This document shows positions 25,271 through 34,922 of a DNA stretch of 64,000 nt, one piece after another. Position 1 is the stretch's first letter. Each line of letters starts with the position of its first letter. Source of the DNA: Methylobacillus flagellatus (GTDB taxonomy: Bacteria > Pseudomonadota > Gammaproteobacteria > Burkholderiales > Methylophilaceae); NCBI RefSeq assembly GCF_005502435.1, contig NZ_SCOU01000001.1:806001-870000 (forward strand), written 5' to 3'. The translations under genes were made by a program, and so were the position numbers. The notes under the pieces were generated by a model, which had not been told where the DNA came from, did no database searches, and worked only from the letters and a program-made list of their open reading frames with translations.

Positions 25271-25780
25271 ATGTTGAGAAAAGTATTACTGGGGGTGAGC
25301 ACTGCCCTGTTCAGCGCGAACCTGATGGCTGCAGAGATGCAGATACGCATCGACATCCCTGCCATGTCTGTCGCGGAATATCACCGCCCCTATGTCGCGG
25401 TGTGGATAGAAAAGCCGGATGAGAGCATCGCCAGGCATGTGGCGGTCTGGTATGACCAGGCCGCTGCCGAGAACAAAGGCACCAAATGGCTGAAAGACCT
25501 GCGCCTGTGGTGGCGCAAGGGCGGACGCGAACTGCAGATGCCCATGGACGGCATGAGTAGCGCCACCCGGCAAGTCGGACAGCATCAACTGCGTGTCGAT
25601 GACGCCACGCTGCGCAGTCTGGCCAGTGGTGAATACCGGCTGGTGGTAGAAGCGGCCCGTGAAAAAGGCGGCCGCGAGTTCGTGAAGATCCCGTTCCGCC
25701 TGCCGGTCAGTGTAGCGGCACAACTGCAGGAAAAAGGCAGTGAAGAGCTGGGCATGATACAGCTCTCGCTCAAGCCTTGA
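25271..25780 (+). CDS. DUF2271 domain periplasmic protein
   Basis: The start MLRKVLLGVS at 25271 follows CGGAG and gives 169 residues with a clean signal peptide cleaved after LMA (about residue 20). The mature protein is a DUF2271 domain: RPYVAVWIEKPD, a tryptophan-rich stretch KWLKDLRLWWRKGG, and GEYRLVVEAAREKGGREFVKIPF. Function is unknown; the family recurs beside PepSY and DUF4198 genes in iron or flavin-linked redox operons. Confidence 0.87.
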   Translation: MLRKVLLGVSTALFSANLMAAEMQIRIDIPAMSVAEYHRPYVAVWIEKPDESIARHVAVWYDQAAAENKGTKWLKDLRLWWRKGGRELQMPMDGMSSATRQVGQHQLRVDDATLRSLASGEYRLVVEAAREKGGREFVKIPFRLPVSVAAQLQEKGSEELGMIQLSLKP

Positions 25781-25870
25781 GCCTGCGTGTATGCGGTTAC
25801 CCTGCGTGTATCCGATGACAGAGCATACGCACCTACGACACCCCTGTTTTAAACCATCAAGGAGCCTTAT

Positions 25871-26668
25871 ATGAAACCCTGGTTAATGCTGTCCCCGCTG
25901 CTGATCGCCTTGCTGTCCACCAGCGCGCACGCGCATGGCATCTGGTTGCTGCCATCCAGCACGGTGCTGTCCGCACCACAGTTCGTCACCTTTGACGCCG
26001 CGGTGTCGAATGACATCTTCCATTTCAACCATCGCCCACTGCCTGTGGATCAACTCAAGATCGTGGCCCCGGACAAATCGCTGGTCACGCCTGAGAACGT
26101 AGCCAAAGGCGAACTGCGCACCACCTTCGATGCCAATCTGAAGCAGACCGGCACCTACAAGCTGCAGATCGTGCGCAGCGGTCTGCGCGCGCGCTGGAAA
26201 GAAGGCAGCGAAGCCAAGCGCTTCATGGGCGATGCCGAAAAACTGCGTCAGCAACTGCCAGCCAATGCCACCGATGTGGAAGTGAATGAATCTGCCAGCC
26301 GCATCGAGACTTACGTCACGGTAGGCACACCGAGCGAACCACCGCTGGATCAAAAAGGGCTGGAGATGCGCTCGGAAACCCATCCTAACGACCTGGTGGC
26401 AGGCGAGCAGATCACCCTGCAATTCCTGGTCGATGGCAAACCTGCCGCAGGCGTGCAGATCGAAGTGGTACGCGGTGAATCCCGCTACCGCAACGACCCG
26501 GAGCCACTCAAGCTCACCAGCGGTGCGGATGGCCGCGTGCGTCTTGCGCTGGAAAGAGCCGGTATGTACTGGCTGGACGCCGACATCACCGACAACAAGG
26601 TCAGCGACAAACTGGCCAAGGAACGCAGCCTGGCCTACACGGTGACGCTGGAAGTACTGCCTAAATAG
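25871..26668 (+). CDS. DUF4198 domain periplasmic protein
   Basis: This 265-residue protein has a signal peptide (LLIALLSTSAHAHG, cleaved near residue 19) and a DUF4198 domain beginning HGIWLLPSSTVLS. It has a central VGTPSEPPLDQKGLEM and a C-terminal Ig-like half (GEQITLQFLVDGKPAAGVQIEVVRG; GRVRLALERAGMYWLDADI). Relatives are linked to metal uptake. The His after the cleavage site would become the mature N-terminus and could bind a metal. It lies third in the Fur-controlled operon. Confidence 0.87.
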   Translation: MKPWLMLSPLLIALLSTSAHAHGIWLLPSSTVLSAPQFVTFDAAVSNDIFHFNHRPLPVDQLKIVAPDKSLVTPENVAKGELRTTFDANLKQTGTYKLQIVRSGLRARWKEGSEAKRFMGDAEKLRQQLPANATDVEVNESASRIETYVTVGTPSEPPLDQKGLEMRSETHPNDLVAGEQITLQFLVDGKPAAGVQIEVVRGESRYRNDPEPLKLTSGADGRVRLALERAGMYWLDADITDNKVSDKLAKERSLAYTVTLEVLPK

Positions 26669-26695
26669 TCCCGGCAGACACCAAGTATTCGATCG

Positions 26696-28288
26696 ATGCT
26701 GACTGATCTACCTGTATTGACCGCTGAAAGGCTGAGCCTGGGCCTGACAGCGGTTTTTGTCTATGTGTGCATGTGCGTCTGGATCTATGCCAGGCATCGC
26801 CACAATACCGCCCCAGTTCGGGCAGCCCCGGACACTGACTGGCTGATCGTGTACGCCAGCCAGACCGGCTACGCGCAACAGCTGGCCAGCAGCACGGCGG
26901 ACACGTTACGCGCCACCGGGCTGGGCTGTACGCTGATGCCTCTGATGCACATAACGGCAAGCACGCTGCAACAGCACGCACGCATGCTGTTCATTGCAAG
27001 CACCACGGGTGAAGGGGATGCACCAGACAATGCAGCCGCCTTTGTGGAGCAGGTGATGCCGTTGGCGCTCAGCTTGCCGGCGCTGTATTACGGCATACTG
27101 GCGCTGGGCGACCAGCGTTACAAGCACTATTGCGGCTTCGCCATCCAGCTGGAAGCTTGGTTGCAGCAGACTGGCGCAACAGCGCTGTTCGACACGATCA
27201 AGGTGAACCAGCGTGACCCGGCGGCACTGGCAGCCTGGCAGCAGGCCCTGCAGCACAGCGTGCCACAACTGCGCTCTCTGCAGTCCGCCGCCCAGCAGCC
27301 AGCGTCTCCACAACCGGCATCACCAGACTGGCAGGCTAGCAGCACCGAGGATTGGGTACTAGAGAGCCGCACCTGTCTCAACACCGGCAGCAGCGGCCTA
27401 CCGGTCTACCATCTGGTGCTGAAACCAGCCCGTGCGCTGGCATCCCGCAACTGGCGTGCCGGCGACATCGCCGAGATCGTGCCGCGCAACCCGCCACATC
27501 TGATCGCGGCGGTGCTGGACCAGCTGACGGCAGCACAAGGCCATGCCAGCCAGCCGACTAAAGCCGGTAACCAGCCTGGCTGGCCAGGCACGGACCTGCT
27601 GGCTGACCGGCAGATCCATAGCGACTGGCATCAGGGCCTTGCAGACCCGCTGGATCTCGCCACACTGGCTGAACGATTGCCACGCTTGGGGATCAGGTCC
27701 TACTCCATCGCCTCTGTGCCTGCGGACGGGCAGATCGAATTGCTGGTGCGTGAATCCAGAACCGGCAACGGCGCACCCGGTGTAGGTGCAGGCTGGCTTT
27801 GCCATTGGGCACAGCCAGGGCAGAAAATCGAGCTGCAGATACGCAGCAACCCCTCCTTCCACATCCCGGAAGATGACCGCCCGATGATTCTGATCGGCAA
27901 TGGCACCGGCATCGCTGGTTTGCGCAGCCTGATCAAACAGCGCATCGCGCAAGGGCATACCCGCAACTGGCTGTTGTTTGGCGAGCGCTCGGCTGCCGTG
28001 GATTTTCACTTTGCGGACGACTGCGCGGCATGGCTGCATGAGGGCAGCCTGCAACAACTGGACACCGCCTTCTCGCGCGACGGCGACACGGTACGCTATG
28101 TGCAGGACCTGCTGCCGGCGCGGCAAACCAGCTTGCGCCAGTGGGTGGATCAGGGCGCCAGCATCTATGTATGCGGCAGCGCGGCGGGCATGGCGCCCGA
28201 GGTGCATGGCATGCTGGTCAAGCTATTGGGCGCACCCACCATGTCAACGCTGATCGCTAGCGGTCGATACCGGCGCGACATCTACTGA
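26696..28288 (+). CDS. Membrane-anchored diflavin reductase (sulfite-reductase flavoprotein type)
   Basis: This 530-residue protein has one N-terminal membrane helix (about 13-35), a flavodoxin domain (about 50-190: VYASQTGYAQQLA, ASTTGEGDAPDNA, ALGDQRYKHYCGF) and a ferredoxin-NADP reductase-like module. FAD-binding RSYSIAS and NADPH-binding ILIGNGTGIAG are visible, with CGSAAGMAPEVHGM near the end. It resembles CysJ without a connecting link to a hemoprotein. As last gene of the PepSY/DUF2271/DUF4198 operon it likely passes NADPH electrons to the membrane PepSY protein for iron release. Confidence 0.87.
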   Translation: MLTDLPVLTAERLSLGLTAVFVYVCMCVWIYARHRHNTAPVRAAPDTDWLIVYASQTGYAQQLASSTADTLRATGLGCTLMPLMHITASTLQQHARMLFIASTTGEGDAPDNAAAFVEQVMPLALSLPALYYGILALGDQRYKHYCGFAIQLEAWLQQTGATALFDTIKVNQRDPAALAAWQQALQHSVPQLRSLQSAAQQPASPQPASPDWQASSTEDWVLESRTCLNTGSSGLPVYHLVLKPARALASRNWRAGDIAEIVPRNPPHLIAAVLDQLTAAQGHASQPTKAGNQPGWPGTDLLADRQIHSDWHQGLADPLDLATLAERLPRLGIRSYSIASVPADGQIELLVRESRTGNGAPGVGAGWLCHWAQPGQKIELQIRSNPSFHIPEDDRPMILIGNGTGIAGLRSLIKQRIAQGHTRNWLLFGERSAAVDFHFADDCAAWLHEGSLQQLDTAFSRDGDTVRYVQDLLPARQTSLRQWVDQGASIYVCGSAAGMAPEVHGMLVKLLGAPTMSTLIASGRYRRDIY

Positions 28289-28359
28289 TGACCACAGCGC
28301 TGATGACTACAGCGCTGATGTCCGCCGGGCCTGGCAGGCGGTGAACCCGCCTGAGGCCG

Positions 28360-29913
28360 CTACAGCGCATCCAGGCCATTCAACAGCGTTTCAGCGTGCG
28401 CGGCGATGCGCATGCGCTCATCAGCGCCCAGTCTTTCGAAGTTCTTGGCCATCAGCGCGGTGCGCGGGTTGGCGGCAAAGGTGTCGTGGTGTTTAGCCAG
28501 AAAATGCCAGTACAAGGTGGTGAACGGGCAGGCCTCGGGCTCACTGCGCAGCTCCGGCTTGTAGCGGCAACCCGTGCAGTAATTGCTCATGCGCTTGATG
28601 TAAGCACCGCTCGCCACATAGGGCTTGCTGGTGAAGCGTCCGCCGTTGGCATACAGCGCCATGCCCGCCGTGTTGGGTAGCTCCACCCACTCCACCGCAT
28701 CCACATACACGGCCAGATACCAGGCTTCCACCTGACGCGGATCGATCTCGGCCAGCAAGCCGAACAGGCCGGTCACCATCAGGCGCTGGATATGGTGGGC
28801 ATACCCATATTGCAGTGTCTGGCCTATGGTCTGACGCAGGCAGTTCATGTGCGTGTCGCCGGTCCAGTACCACACCGGCAGCGCACGTTGGTGCTGATAA
28901 TGATTGGCGCTGGCCATGCCCGGCATGTCCAGCCAGTACACGCCGCGGATGAATTCGCGCCAGCCCAGCACCTGGCGTATGAAGCCTTCCACGCTGGCCA
29001 GCGGCAGGCGCTGCTGACGGTAGGCGTGTTCGGCGGCCGCGATCACTTCACGCGGGTCCAGCAGCTTGAGGTTGAGGGAGGACGACAATAAGGAATGCCA
29101 CAGGAACGGCGTGGCTTGCCCGGGCTGACTTTGCCACATGGCATCCTGATGCGGGCCGAACTGCCCCAGTTTGTGCTGGATGAAATCGTCCAGGAAGGCC
29201 AGTGCCTGCGCACGCGTCACCGGCCAGACAAAATGTGCCAGGCTGCCCGGATGGTCGGGGAAATGGAACGCCACATCGGCCAGCACGTCGTGGGTGATGG
29301 CATCCACGGCCACCACAGGCGCGGCCGGTAGCTGCTGCGGACCACGCTTGCCAAACGACTGCCGGTTATCGGCATCGAAATTCCAGGCACCGCCTGCCGG
29401 TTCGCCCGCCTCCATGAGCACGTCATGCCGCTTGCGCATCCAGCGGTAGAAGAACTCCATGCGCAGGCTTTTGTTGCTGCCTGCCCAGCGTTTGAAATCC
29501 GCCCGGCTGCACATGAAATGCGTGTCATCACGCACCGCCAGGGCACAGTGCAACTCCGCAGCCAGCTGCTCCAGCGCCTGCAACAGGCGGTATTCGCCCG
29601 GTTCGCAGACGATGAGCTTTTGTGGCTGCAACTGCAGCATCTGCGCGCGCCAGGCCGCGGGCAGGCTGGGGTAGGCATGCGCACCCAGCTTCAAATAAGT
29701 GAGCGGCAAGCCCGCCGCTTCAAGCTGCACGGCAAAATGCCGCATGGCAGACAGGAACAAGGCGATGCGCGCCTTGTGGCTCCACACCAGCGTGGCTTCG
29801 GCAGGCGCTTCCACCATGAGGATGTGGTCTTGCGCGGCATCGAAGCCGTCCAGCGCAGGATTGTCATGGTTGAGCTGATCACCGAGGATCAGGATCAGGT
29901 GGCGGCAAGGCAT
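28360..29913 (-). CDS. FeS-type bacterial cryptochrome/photolyase (FeS-BCP, PhrB-like)
   Basis: This 517-residue protein has an N-terminal Rossmann part (HLILILGDQLNHDNPAL) and a helical FAD-binding part. Four cysteines at 358, 446, 449 and 462 (MNCLRQ, YCTGC, EACPF) have the same spacing as the [4Fe-4S] ligands of Agrobacterium PhrB, so it is a (6-4)-type photolyase or cryptochrome of the FeS-BCP class. FeS-BCPs usually bind a lumazine antenna. It starts at the last base of the DUF2256 stop codon (TGATG), a frequent neighbour of photolyases. Confidence 0.92.
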   Translation of the reverse strand: MPCRHLILILGDQLNHDNPALDGFDAAQDHILMVEAPAEATLVWSHKARIALFLSAMRHFAVQLEAAGLPLTYLKLGAHAYPSLPAAWRAQMLQLQPQKLIVCEPGEYRLLQALEQLAAELHCALAVRDDTHFMCSRADFKRWAGSNKSLRMEFFYRWMRKRHDVLMEAGEPAGGAWNFDADNRQSFGKRGPQQLPAAPVVAVDAITHDVLADVAFHFPDHPGSLAHFVWPVTRAQALAFLDDFIQHKLGQFGPHQDAMWQSQPGQATPFLWHSLLSSSLNLKLLDPREVIAAAEHAYRQQRLPLASVEGFIRQVLGWREFIRGVYWLDMPGMASANHYQHQRALPVWYWTGDTHMNCLRQTIGQTLQYGYAHHIQRLMVTGLFGLLAEIDPRQVEAWYLAVYVDAVEWVELPNTAGMALYANGGRFTSKPYVASGAYIKRMSNYCTGCRYKPELRSEPEACPFTTLYWHFLAKHHDTFAANPRTALMAKNFERLGADERMRIAAHAETLLNGLDAL

Positions 29914-30092
29914 CAGGCAGCTCCGGGTTTGGCACGTTTACGGCAGGCTTCGGAACAGTATTTCACCTGTTCCCAGTGGTTGGCCCAGGCTTTGCGCCAG
30001 CTCATGTCACGGCCACAGACCGCACAGGGTTTGCTGGGCAGATAGGATTTGTTACCTTTGAAAGACGGAGATTGCGGCTTGGCTGGACTCAT
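29913..30092 (-). CDS. DUF2256 zinc-ribbon-like small protein
   Basis: This 59-residue protein reads SKPCAVCGRDMSWRKAWANH followed by VKYCSEACRK, so it has two CxxC-type pairs in the DUF2256 pattern. The true ATG at 30092 overlaps the tcdA stop (ATGA); the longer open frame upstream is only the tcdA shadow. Its stop overlaps the photolyase start, so the three genes are translationally coupled. DUF2256 genes are commonly found beside cryptochrome or photolyase genes; their role is unknown. Confidence 0.9.
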   Translation of the reverse strand: MSPAKPQSPSFKGNKSYLPSKPCAVCGRDMSWRKAWANHWEQVKYCSEACRKRAKPGAA

Positions 30093-30952
30093 CCAGCCAC
30101 AGACTGGCCAGACTGCAACAGGTTCAATAGCTGGGCGGCAGCAGCCATGCCGAACGGCGCCGTCACGCACACCGAGGAGCCGTAGCCGGCACAGTTGAGG
30201 CCGGTGATACCGGCATGTTGATCGGTGGTGGCCTCCACCTCGCAACTCGCATCCGGCGGCTGCACCGGCTCGTCCGAATACACGCAGGGGATACCGAACA
30301 CAGATGCCAGCTGCTTGCCATGCGGCGCTTTCGGGAAGCCATGCTCACGGCGCAGCTGGTTGCGCACCTTGGCGATCAGCCTGTCGCCATGCACGCGCGC
30401 CAAGTCGGCGATGCGGATACGCGTCGGGTCCAGGCGCCCACCTGCCCCACCCGTCGTGACCAGCGCGAGGTGCTGGCGTTTGCAGTAAGCTGCGATCGCC
30501 ACCTTGGCGCGCGCATCATCGATGGCGTCCAGCACCGCATCGAAGCCCTGACCCAGCATCGCGGCCACATTATCCACAGTGATGAAATCTTCCACCTCGT
30601 GCACCTGACACAGCGGGTTGATGCTGAGGATACGCGCCGCCATGGCGCTGACCTTGGCTTTGCCGAACGCGCCTTCCACGGCATGCAGCTGGCGGTTGAC
30701 GTTGGATTCGGCGATGTTGTCCAGATCGATCAGCGTGATACGCCCCACCGCATTGCGCGCCAGCGCCTCGGCCGCCCAGGAACCGACGCCGCCTATGCCG
30801 ATCACGCACACATGCGCGGCCTGCAGACGTGCCAGACCGGCCTCGCCATACAGGCGCCGCACGCCCGCAAAGCGTCGCGCCAAGTCAGGGGCAAGCTCAG
30901 GGGCGAGGTCAGGCGAGAGATCAGCCTGCGAAGCTGGCACTATTTCCTGCAC
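30089..30952 (-). CDS. tcdA: tRNA threonylcarbamoyladenosine dehydratase TcdA (CsdL)
   Basis: This 287-residue E1-like protein has the ATP-binding motif VIGIGGVGSWAAEALARNAVG (about 50-70), IDLDNIAESNVNRQL and DAIDDARAKVAI. It cyclises t6A37 to ct6A in tRNAs reading ANN codons, using ATP. The N-terminus carries an extra SPDLAPELAPDLA repeat before the conserved RRFAGVRRLYGEAGL. Length is slightly above E. coli TcdA (268). It overlaps the upstream gene by 13 bases. Confidence 0.92.
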   Translation of the reverse strand: MQEIVPASQADLSPDLAPELAPDLARRFAGVRRLYGEAGLARLQAAHVCVIGIGGVGSWAAEALARNAVGRITLIDLDNIAESNVNRQLHAVEGAFGKAKVSAMAARILSINPLCQVHEVEDFITVDNVAAMLGQGFDAVLDAIDDARAKVAIAAYCKRQHLALVTTGGAGGRLDPTRIRIADLARVHGDRLIAKVRNQLRREHGFPKAPHGKQLASVFGIPCVYSDEPVQPPDASCEVEATTDQHAGITGLNCAGYGSSVCVTAPFGMAAAAQLLNLLQSGQSVAG

Positions 30953-31899
30953 TCGACCTCCCCCACGCTCTGGATGTATTCGCTCAGATCACCGACCGGG
31001 CATTGCTGCTGGCGCACATGCTGCGCGATGCCCTGCAAATCCTGGATGAAGGCCATGGATTGGCTGCACGCCAGTTTGCCGCTATCCACCGCTTTTTGTA
31101 TGGTCACTTCCAGCTTCTTGAGTTTGTCCATCTGCTGCTGACAAGCGCTGCTGATAGTGGCCGCGCTGCTTGCAGGCAGCGCAGCGGCTTTTGCGCAGAA
31201 CATGTCACTCAAGCGCCCCAGCGTCTCTGTCCTGCTGGTGGGGACCGGTGCCTGTGCGCGGCCGAACACCTGCACCGGCTTGCCCTGCCTGATCTGGCTC
31301 AGGCTGAGGATACGGAAGGTGTCGCTGGCGCAGTCGAACGACAAGGTGCTCAAGCTGGTTTCCTGTTCAGCCGGTTTGATGACGCGGGTGTTGATACGGA
31401 ACGCCTGCTGGTCGGTGGAACGCAGCAGGGATGCCGGATCGAAATACACCTCGCCCTGCTTGCTGGTCGCCAGCAGCTCCCATTGCGGTTCAGCGCTATT
31501 GCTGGCCGGGCTTGCATCCGCCTGGGCGCTTGCAGCGGCGGCCTCACAGTAAGCCTGCCTGAGCTGGTCAGGCAGGGAATCGGCCGCGATGGCTTGCACC
31601 GACTGTGGCTGGTCGAAACGATCGAACTCGCGCTTGTTGAAGGTGCGGCCGCCGCGCAGATAACGGTATTGCTTGTTGGCACAATCCACCTGCATCTGGG
31701 TGTTCCACACGCCACCATCCGCCTGCACCACACGTGTCATGATGGTGAAGCTGCGCTGCTCGGGCTGCATCTGCACGGTGTCCGGGTCGATGAAATACTC
31801 CCCGGCCACACTCTTGCCTACCGCCTGCCAGTCCGCCCATGCAGCAGGGCTGGCCAGCAGCACCGCATGCAGCAACATGGCTGCCAGCGCACGCCTCAC
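30940..31899 (-). CDS. Exported protein with two surface-adhesin-E-like domains
   Basis: This 319-residue protein has a GTG start (GTGA overlap with the acpS stop) and a signal peptide cleaved near AWA-D (residue 22). Two related domains follow: about 23-118 ([32 protein letters not shown]) and about 143-240 ([38 protein letters not shown]). Both match the pattern WxxxG-YxDPxS-xTRV of the surface-adhesin protein E fold. The C-terminal part is helical and has paired cysteines. Function in this host is unknown; adhesion is only inferred from the family name. Confidence 0.75.
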   Translation of the reverse strand: MRRALAAMLLHAVLLASPAAWADWQAVGKSVAGEYFIDPDTVQMQPEQRSFTIMTRVVQADGGVWNTQMQVDCANKQYRYLRGGRTFNKREFDRFDQPQSVQAIAADSLPDQLRQAYCEAAAASAQADASPASNSAEPQWELLATSKQGEVYFDPASLLRSTDQQAFRINTRVIKPAEQETSLSTLSFDCASDTFRILSLSQIRQGKPVQVFGRAQAPVPTSRTETLGRLSDMFCAKAAALPASSAATISSACQQQMDKLKKLEVTIQKAVDSGKLACSQSMAFIQDLQGIAQHVRQQQCPVGDLSEYIQSVGEVECRK

Positions 31900-32276
31900 G
31901 CGCGCTCCAGCACCACGAAAGCCACCACCATGCTGTGTTCGTCACTGATGGTGAGATGCGTATGTGCAATGCCTTGCTGGTTCACCCAGTGTTGCAGATC
32001 AGCCGACAGGATCAGCCCCGGCTTGCCAAGTTCGTCATGCTGCACCCCGATGTTCGGCATCAGCGCTGGCGCGCGCAGGCCGGTACCCAGCGCTTTGGCG
32101 AAAGCTTCCTTGACGGCGAAACGCTTGGCCAGAAAACGTGCCTGCTGCGGCGACTGTTGCCACACCGGAAATTCCTGCGCGGTCAGCACGCGCCTGGCAA
32201 AGGTCTCGCCGAAACGCTCCAATGAAGCCTCGATGCGCGCCACCGCCACGATGTCGGTTCCTATGCCGTAGATCAT
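31896..32276 (-). CDS. acpS: Holo-[acyl-carrier-protein] synthase
   Basis: The start [16 protein letters not shown] at 32276 gives 126 residues, the normal AcpS length; the longer frame is polypyrimidine-coded junk. The magnesium-binding aspartate is in GTDIV and the second motif is [19 protein letters not shown]. AcpS transfers 4-phosphopantetheine from CoA to apo-ACP. It follows pdxJ, the classic proteobacterial arrangement, but 88 bases apart rather than overlapping. Confidence 0.95.
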   Translation of the reverse strand: MIYGIGTDIVAVARIEASLERFGETFARRVLTAQEFPVWQQSPQQARFLAKRFAVKEAFAKALGTGLRAPALMPNIGVQHDELGKPGLILSADLQHWVNQQGIAHTHLTISDEHSMVVAFVVLERA

Positions 32277-32281
32277 AAAAT

Positions 32282-32327
32282 CCGAGAAGGGAGAAGGGAG
32301 AAGGGGGAAGGGGGAAATGGAGAAAGG
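32282..32327 (+). repeat. Polypurine tract between pdxJ and acpS
   Basis: An almost unbroken purine run on the plus strand is made of GAGAAGGG/GGGGGAA-type short repeats (first pyrimidine is a T near 32318). It lies in the pdxJ-acpS gap of the otherwise tightly packed operon. Confidence 0.7.
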
Positions 32328-32364
32328 GCAAATTCCACCCGAAGCAAACGGCTGCACATACGGC

Positions 32365-33093
32365 TCAGGCCTGACCTGCGGCGGCACGCATCAGCTGCTT
32401 CATCTCACGGATGGCGTATTCCCAGCCCACGAACAGCGCATGCGCGACGATGGCGTGGCCGATGTTGAGTTCTTCGATATCCGGGATGGCGGCGATGTCG
32501 TGTACGTTATGGATATTGAGGCCATGACCAGCGTTGACGATCAGGCCCTGCTGTTGGGCATGCAGACTGGCGGCGACGATGCGCGCCAATTCATGACGCT
32601 GCACACTGCCCGTGGTGTCGGCGAATTTGCCGGTATGCAGTTCGATCACCGGCGCACCAGCACGGATGGCGGCGTCGATCTGCGCGATATCCGGCGCGAT
32701 GAACAGCGATACGCGTATGCCCGCCTCACCCAGACGGTCGCAGGCTTCGGCCACGCGCTCGAAATTACCCAGCACATCCAGGCCACCTTCAGTGGTGCGT
32801 TCCTCGCGGCGCTCCGGCACCAGACACACATCCTGCGGCTGCACCTTGAGCGCGATGCCTATCATCTCCTCGGTGACCGCCATCTCCAGGTTCATCTTGG
32901 TCTGCAGCAAGGGGCGCAGCGCGTAGACATCCTCATCACGGATATGGCGGCGATCTTCACGCAAATGGATGGTGATGCTGTCTGCCCCCGCCTCTTCTGC
33001 GCGCAGTGCGGCCTGCACCACACTGGGGTACTGGGTGCCACGCGCATTACGCAGCGTGGCGACGTGGTCGATGTTGACGCCGAGTTTGATCAT
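32365..33093 (-). CDS. pdxJ: Pyridoxine 5'-phosphate synthase
   Basis: This 242-residue TIM barrel begins [19 protein letters not shown], the PdxJ signature. Catalytic features include [17 protein letters not shown] (the conserved glutamate), and [11 protein letters not shown]. It condenses 1-deoxyxylulose 5-phosphate with 3-amino-2-oxopropyl phosphate to form PNP in vitamin B6 synthesis. It lies 33 bases after recO. Confidence 0.97.
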   Translation of the reverse strand: MIKLGVNIDHVATLRNARGTQYPSVVQAALRAEEAGADSITIHLREDRRHIRDEDVYALRPLLQTKMNLEMAVTEEMIGIALKVQPQDVCLVPERREERTTEGGLDVLGNFERVAEACDRLGEAGIRVSLFIAPDIAQIDAAIRAGAPVIELHTGKFADTTGSVQRHELARIVAASLHAQQQGLIVNAGHGLNIHNVHDIAAIPDIEELNIGHAIVAHALFVGWEYAIREMKQLMRAAAGQA

Positions 33094-33126
33094 GATTCGA
33101 TGACGGTTCCTATAAATCCTGTAGCG

Positions 33127-33849
33127 TTATAAACCCTGCAGATCGATCAACAACTGCCGTGTATGCAAGGGCTGATCGCCCAGATAAAACGCCAGCAGCA
33201 TGCGCATCAGCTGCTTGCTCTGTTGCTGCGTGAGCGGGTCGCTGTAATCGTCTGCGCTCATGTCCAGCAAGGTCTTGCCTTGCAATCTTACGCCGCTTTG
33301 CGCCTGCGTTGCACGGCAGGCACCCCGCTCCGCCTGGTAGTCATAAGCACGTTCCGCCTGGATGGGCTGCCCGGTCTCGTCCTGTAGCAGCGGCACCGCA
33401 TACCCCAGTTGCTGCAACAGCTGCAGCTCGAAGCGGCGCAGTGTGGTGGCGGTTTCACCCCCGCTGGCCAGCACACGCAAGGTCAGGCCGTAAAAGTCGA
33501 ACAGGCCGTCATGGGCATCTTCGCGCGGCAGCAAGCGCAACAACAATTCGTTGAGATAAAAGCCACACATCAGCGCCTCGCCCTGCAACAGCAGCAAACC
33601 ACTGCCCCACTCCAGGCTATGCAGGTTCTTCAGCTCGGCCTTGCCGGACCAGGTGCCCAGCAAGGGCTGGAACGACTGCAGCATGCCCCGCATGGCGGAG
33701 CGTGGCCTGCGCGCACCCTTGGCAACCGCAGCGACGCGGCCCAGCTCGCGGCTGAATAGCTCGACCACCAGACTGGTTTCCTTGAACGGATAGGTATGCA
33801 GCACATAGACCGGCTGATGGTCATGACGAACGGAAGCGCTTACTGCCAC
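33127..33849 (-). CDS. recO: DNA repair protein RecO
   Basis: This 240-residue protein has an N-terminal OB fold (YVLHTYPFKETSLVVELFSR, GRVAAVAKGARRPRSAMRG) and a helical C-terminal domain (GFYLNELLLRLLPREDAH). RecO with RecR loads RecA on SSB-coated gaps. The C-terminal zinc-finger cysteines present in some families are absent. The GTG start is preceded by little ribosome-binding sequence. The 179-base gap to era (33850-34028) shows no gene. Confidence 0.93.
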   Translation of the reverse strand: MAVSASVRHDHQPVYVLHTYPFKETSLVVELFSRELGRVAAVAKGARRPRSAMRGMLQSFQPLLGTWSGKAELKNLHSLEWGSGLLLLQGEALMCGFYLNELLLRLLPREDAHDGLFDFYGLTLRVLASGGETATTLRRFELQLLQQLGYAVPLLQDETGQPIQAERAYDYQAERGACRATQAQSGVRLQGKTLLDMSADDYSDPLTQQQSKQLMRMLLAFYLGDQPLHTRQLLIDLQGL

Positions 33850-34028
33850 GGTCAGCTACTCCAGCACTTCAAGCCGCTTGGGATTGGTTTGCTGGCAGGT
33901 CATTAAGTACGGTCTCCTGCCTGCTGGCGTGTGCCAAATCGGGCGTGAACAAGGCGGCCGAGCGCAGACAGTAGATGGAACTACGGCAAGCGAGGCCAAC
34001 GCTGTGCACGTTCGATTTCGCATGCGCC

Positions 34029-34922
34029 TTAGTAGCCGAGGCTCTTCAGGGCACGCTCATCATCCGCCCACCCCGACTTGACCTTGACCCACACTTCCAG
34101 CCAGATCTTGCCGCCGAACAGTTTCTCCATGTCCTGGCGCGCTTCGGTGGAGATCTGCTTGAGCTTTTCGCCATTCTTGCCGATCAGCATGGGCTTCTGG
34201 CTGTCCTTGTCGACGATGATGGCGGCGTGGATGCGGCGCAGCTTGCCTTCCTGCTGGAATTGCTCGATCTCCACCGTGACCGCATACGGGATCTCTTCGC
34301 CCAACAAGCGGAACACTTTTTCGCGCAGCAGTTCGGCCGCCAGGAAGCGCTCGTTCTTGTCGGTGAACTCGTCCTCGGCGTAGATGGCAGGCTGCTCGGG
34401 CAGATGCTGACGCACCGTGGACAGCAGTTCGTCCAGATACAGGCTCTTTTTGGCGCTGACCGGCACGATGGCGGCAAACGGGAATTCCAGATCGAAATCC
34501 TGGATCAGCGGCAACAGGTTGTTCTTGTCACCCATGAGGTCAGCCTTGTTGACCACCAGCAGCACCGGCTTGTCCTTGGGCAGCATGTTCAGCACCAAAC
34601 GGTCGGCTTCACCCAGGTGCATGGGCTCGATCACGAACAGCACCACGTCCACCTCGGTGAGCACCTGCGTCACGGTCTTGTTGAGGGTGCGGTTCAGCGC
34701 GTTGATGTGCTTCTGCTGGAAGCCCGGTGTGTCCACGAACAGGAACTGCGTGTCGGCCGTGGTATGGATGCCCAGCAGGCGGTGACGCGTGGTCTGTGCC
34801 TTGCGCGAGGTGATGCTGAGCTTGAGGCCGAGGATATGGTTCAGCAGCGTGGATTTTCCCACGTTGGGGCGGCCGACGATGGCCACGGTGCCGCAGCGGA
34901 AGACGGGATTGGTTTCAGTCAT
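34029..34922 (-). CDS. era: GTPase Era
   Basis: The start [11 protein letters not shown] at 34922 overlaps the rnc stop (ATGA) and gives 297 residues. G motifs: [20 protein letters not shown]-terminal KH domain is marked by [19 protein letters not shown] and [20 protein letters not shown]. Era is an essential GTPase for 30S maturation and 16S 3'-end processing. Confidence 0.97.
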   Translation of the reverse strand: MTETNPVFRCGTVAIVGRPNVGKSTLLNHILGLKLSITSRKAQTTRHRLLGIHTTADTQFLFVDTPGFQQKHINALNRTLNKTVTQVLTEVDVVLFVIEPMHLGEADRLVLNMLPKDKPVLLVVNKADLMGDKNNLLPLIQDFDLEFPFAAIVPVSAKKSLYLDELLSTVRQHLPEQPAIYAEDEFTDKNERFLAAELLREKVFRLLGEEIPYAVTVEIEQFQQEGKLRRIHAAIIVDKDSQKPMLIGKNGEKLKQISTEARQDMEKLFGGKIWLEVWVKVKSGWADDERALKSLGY

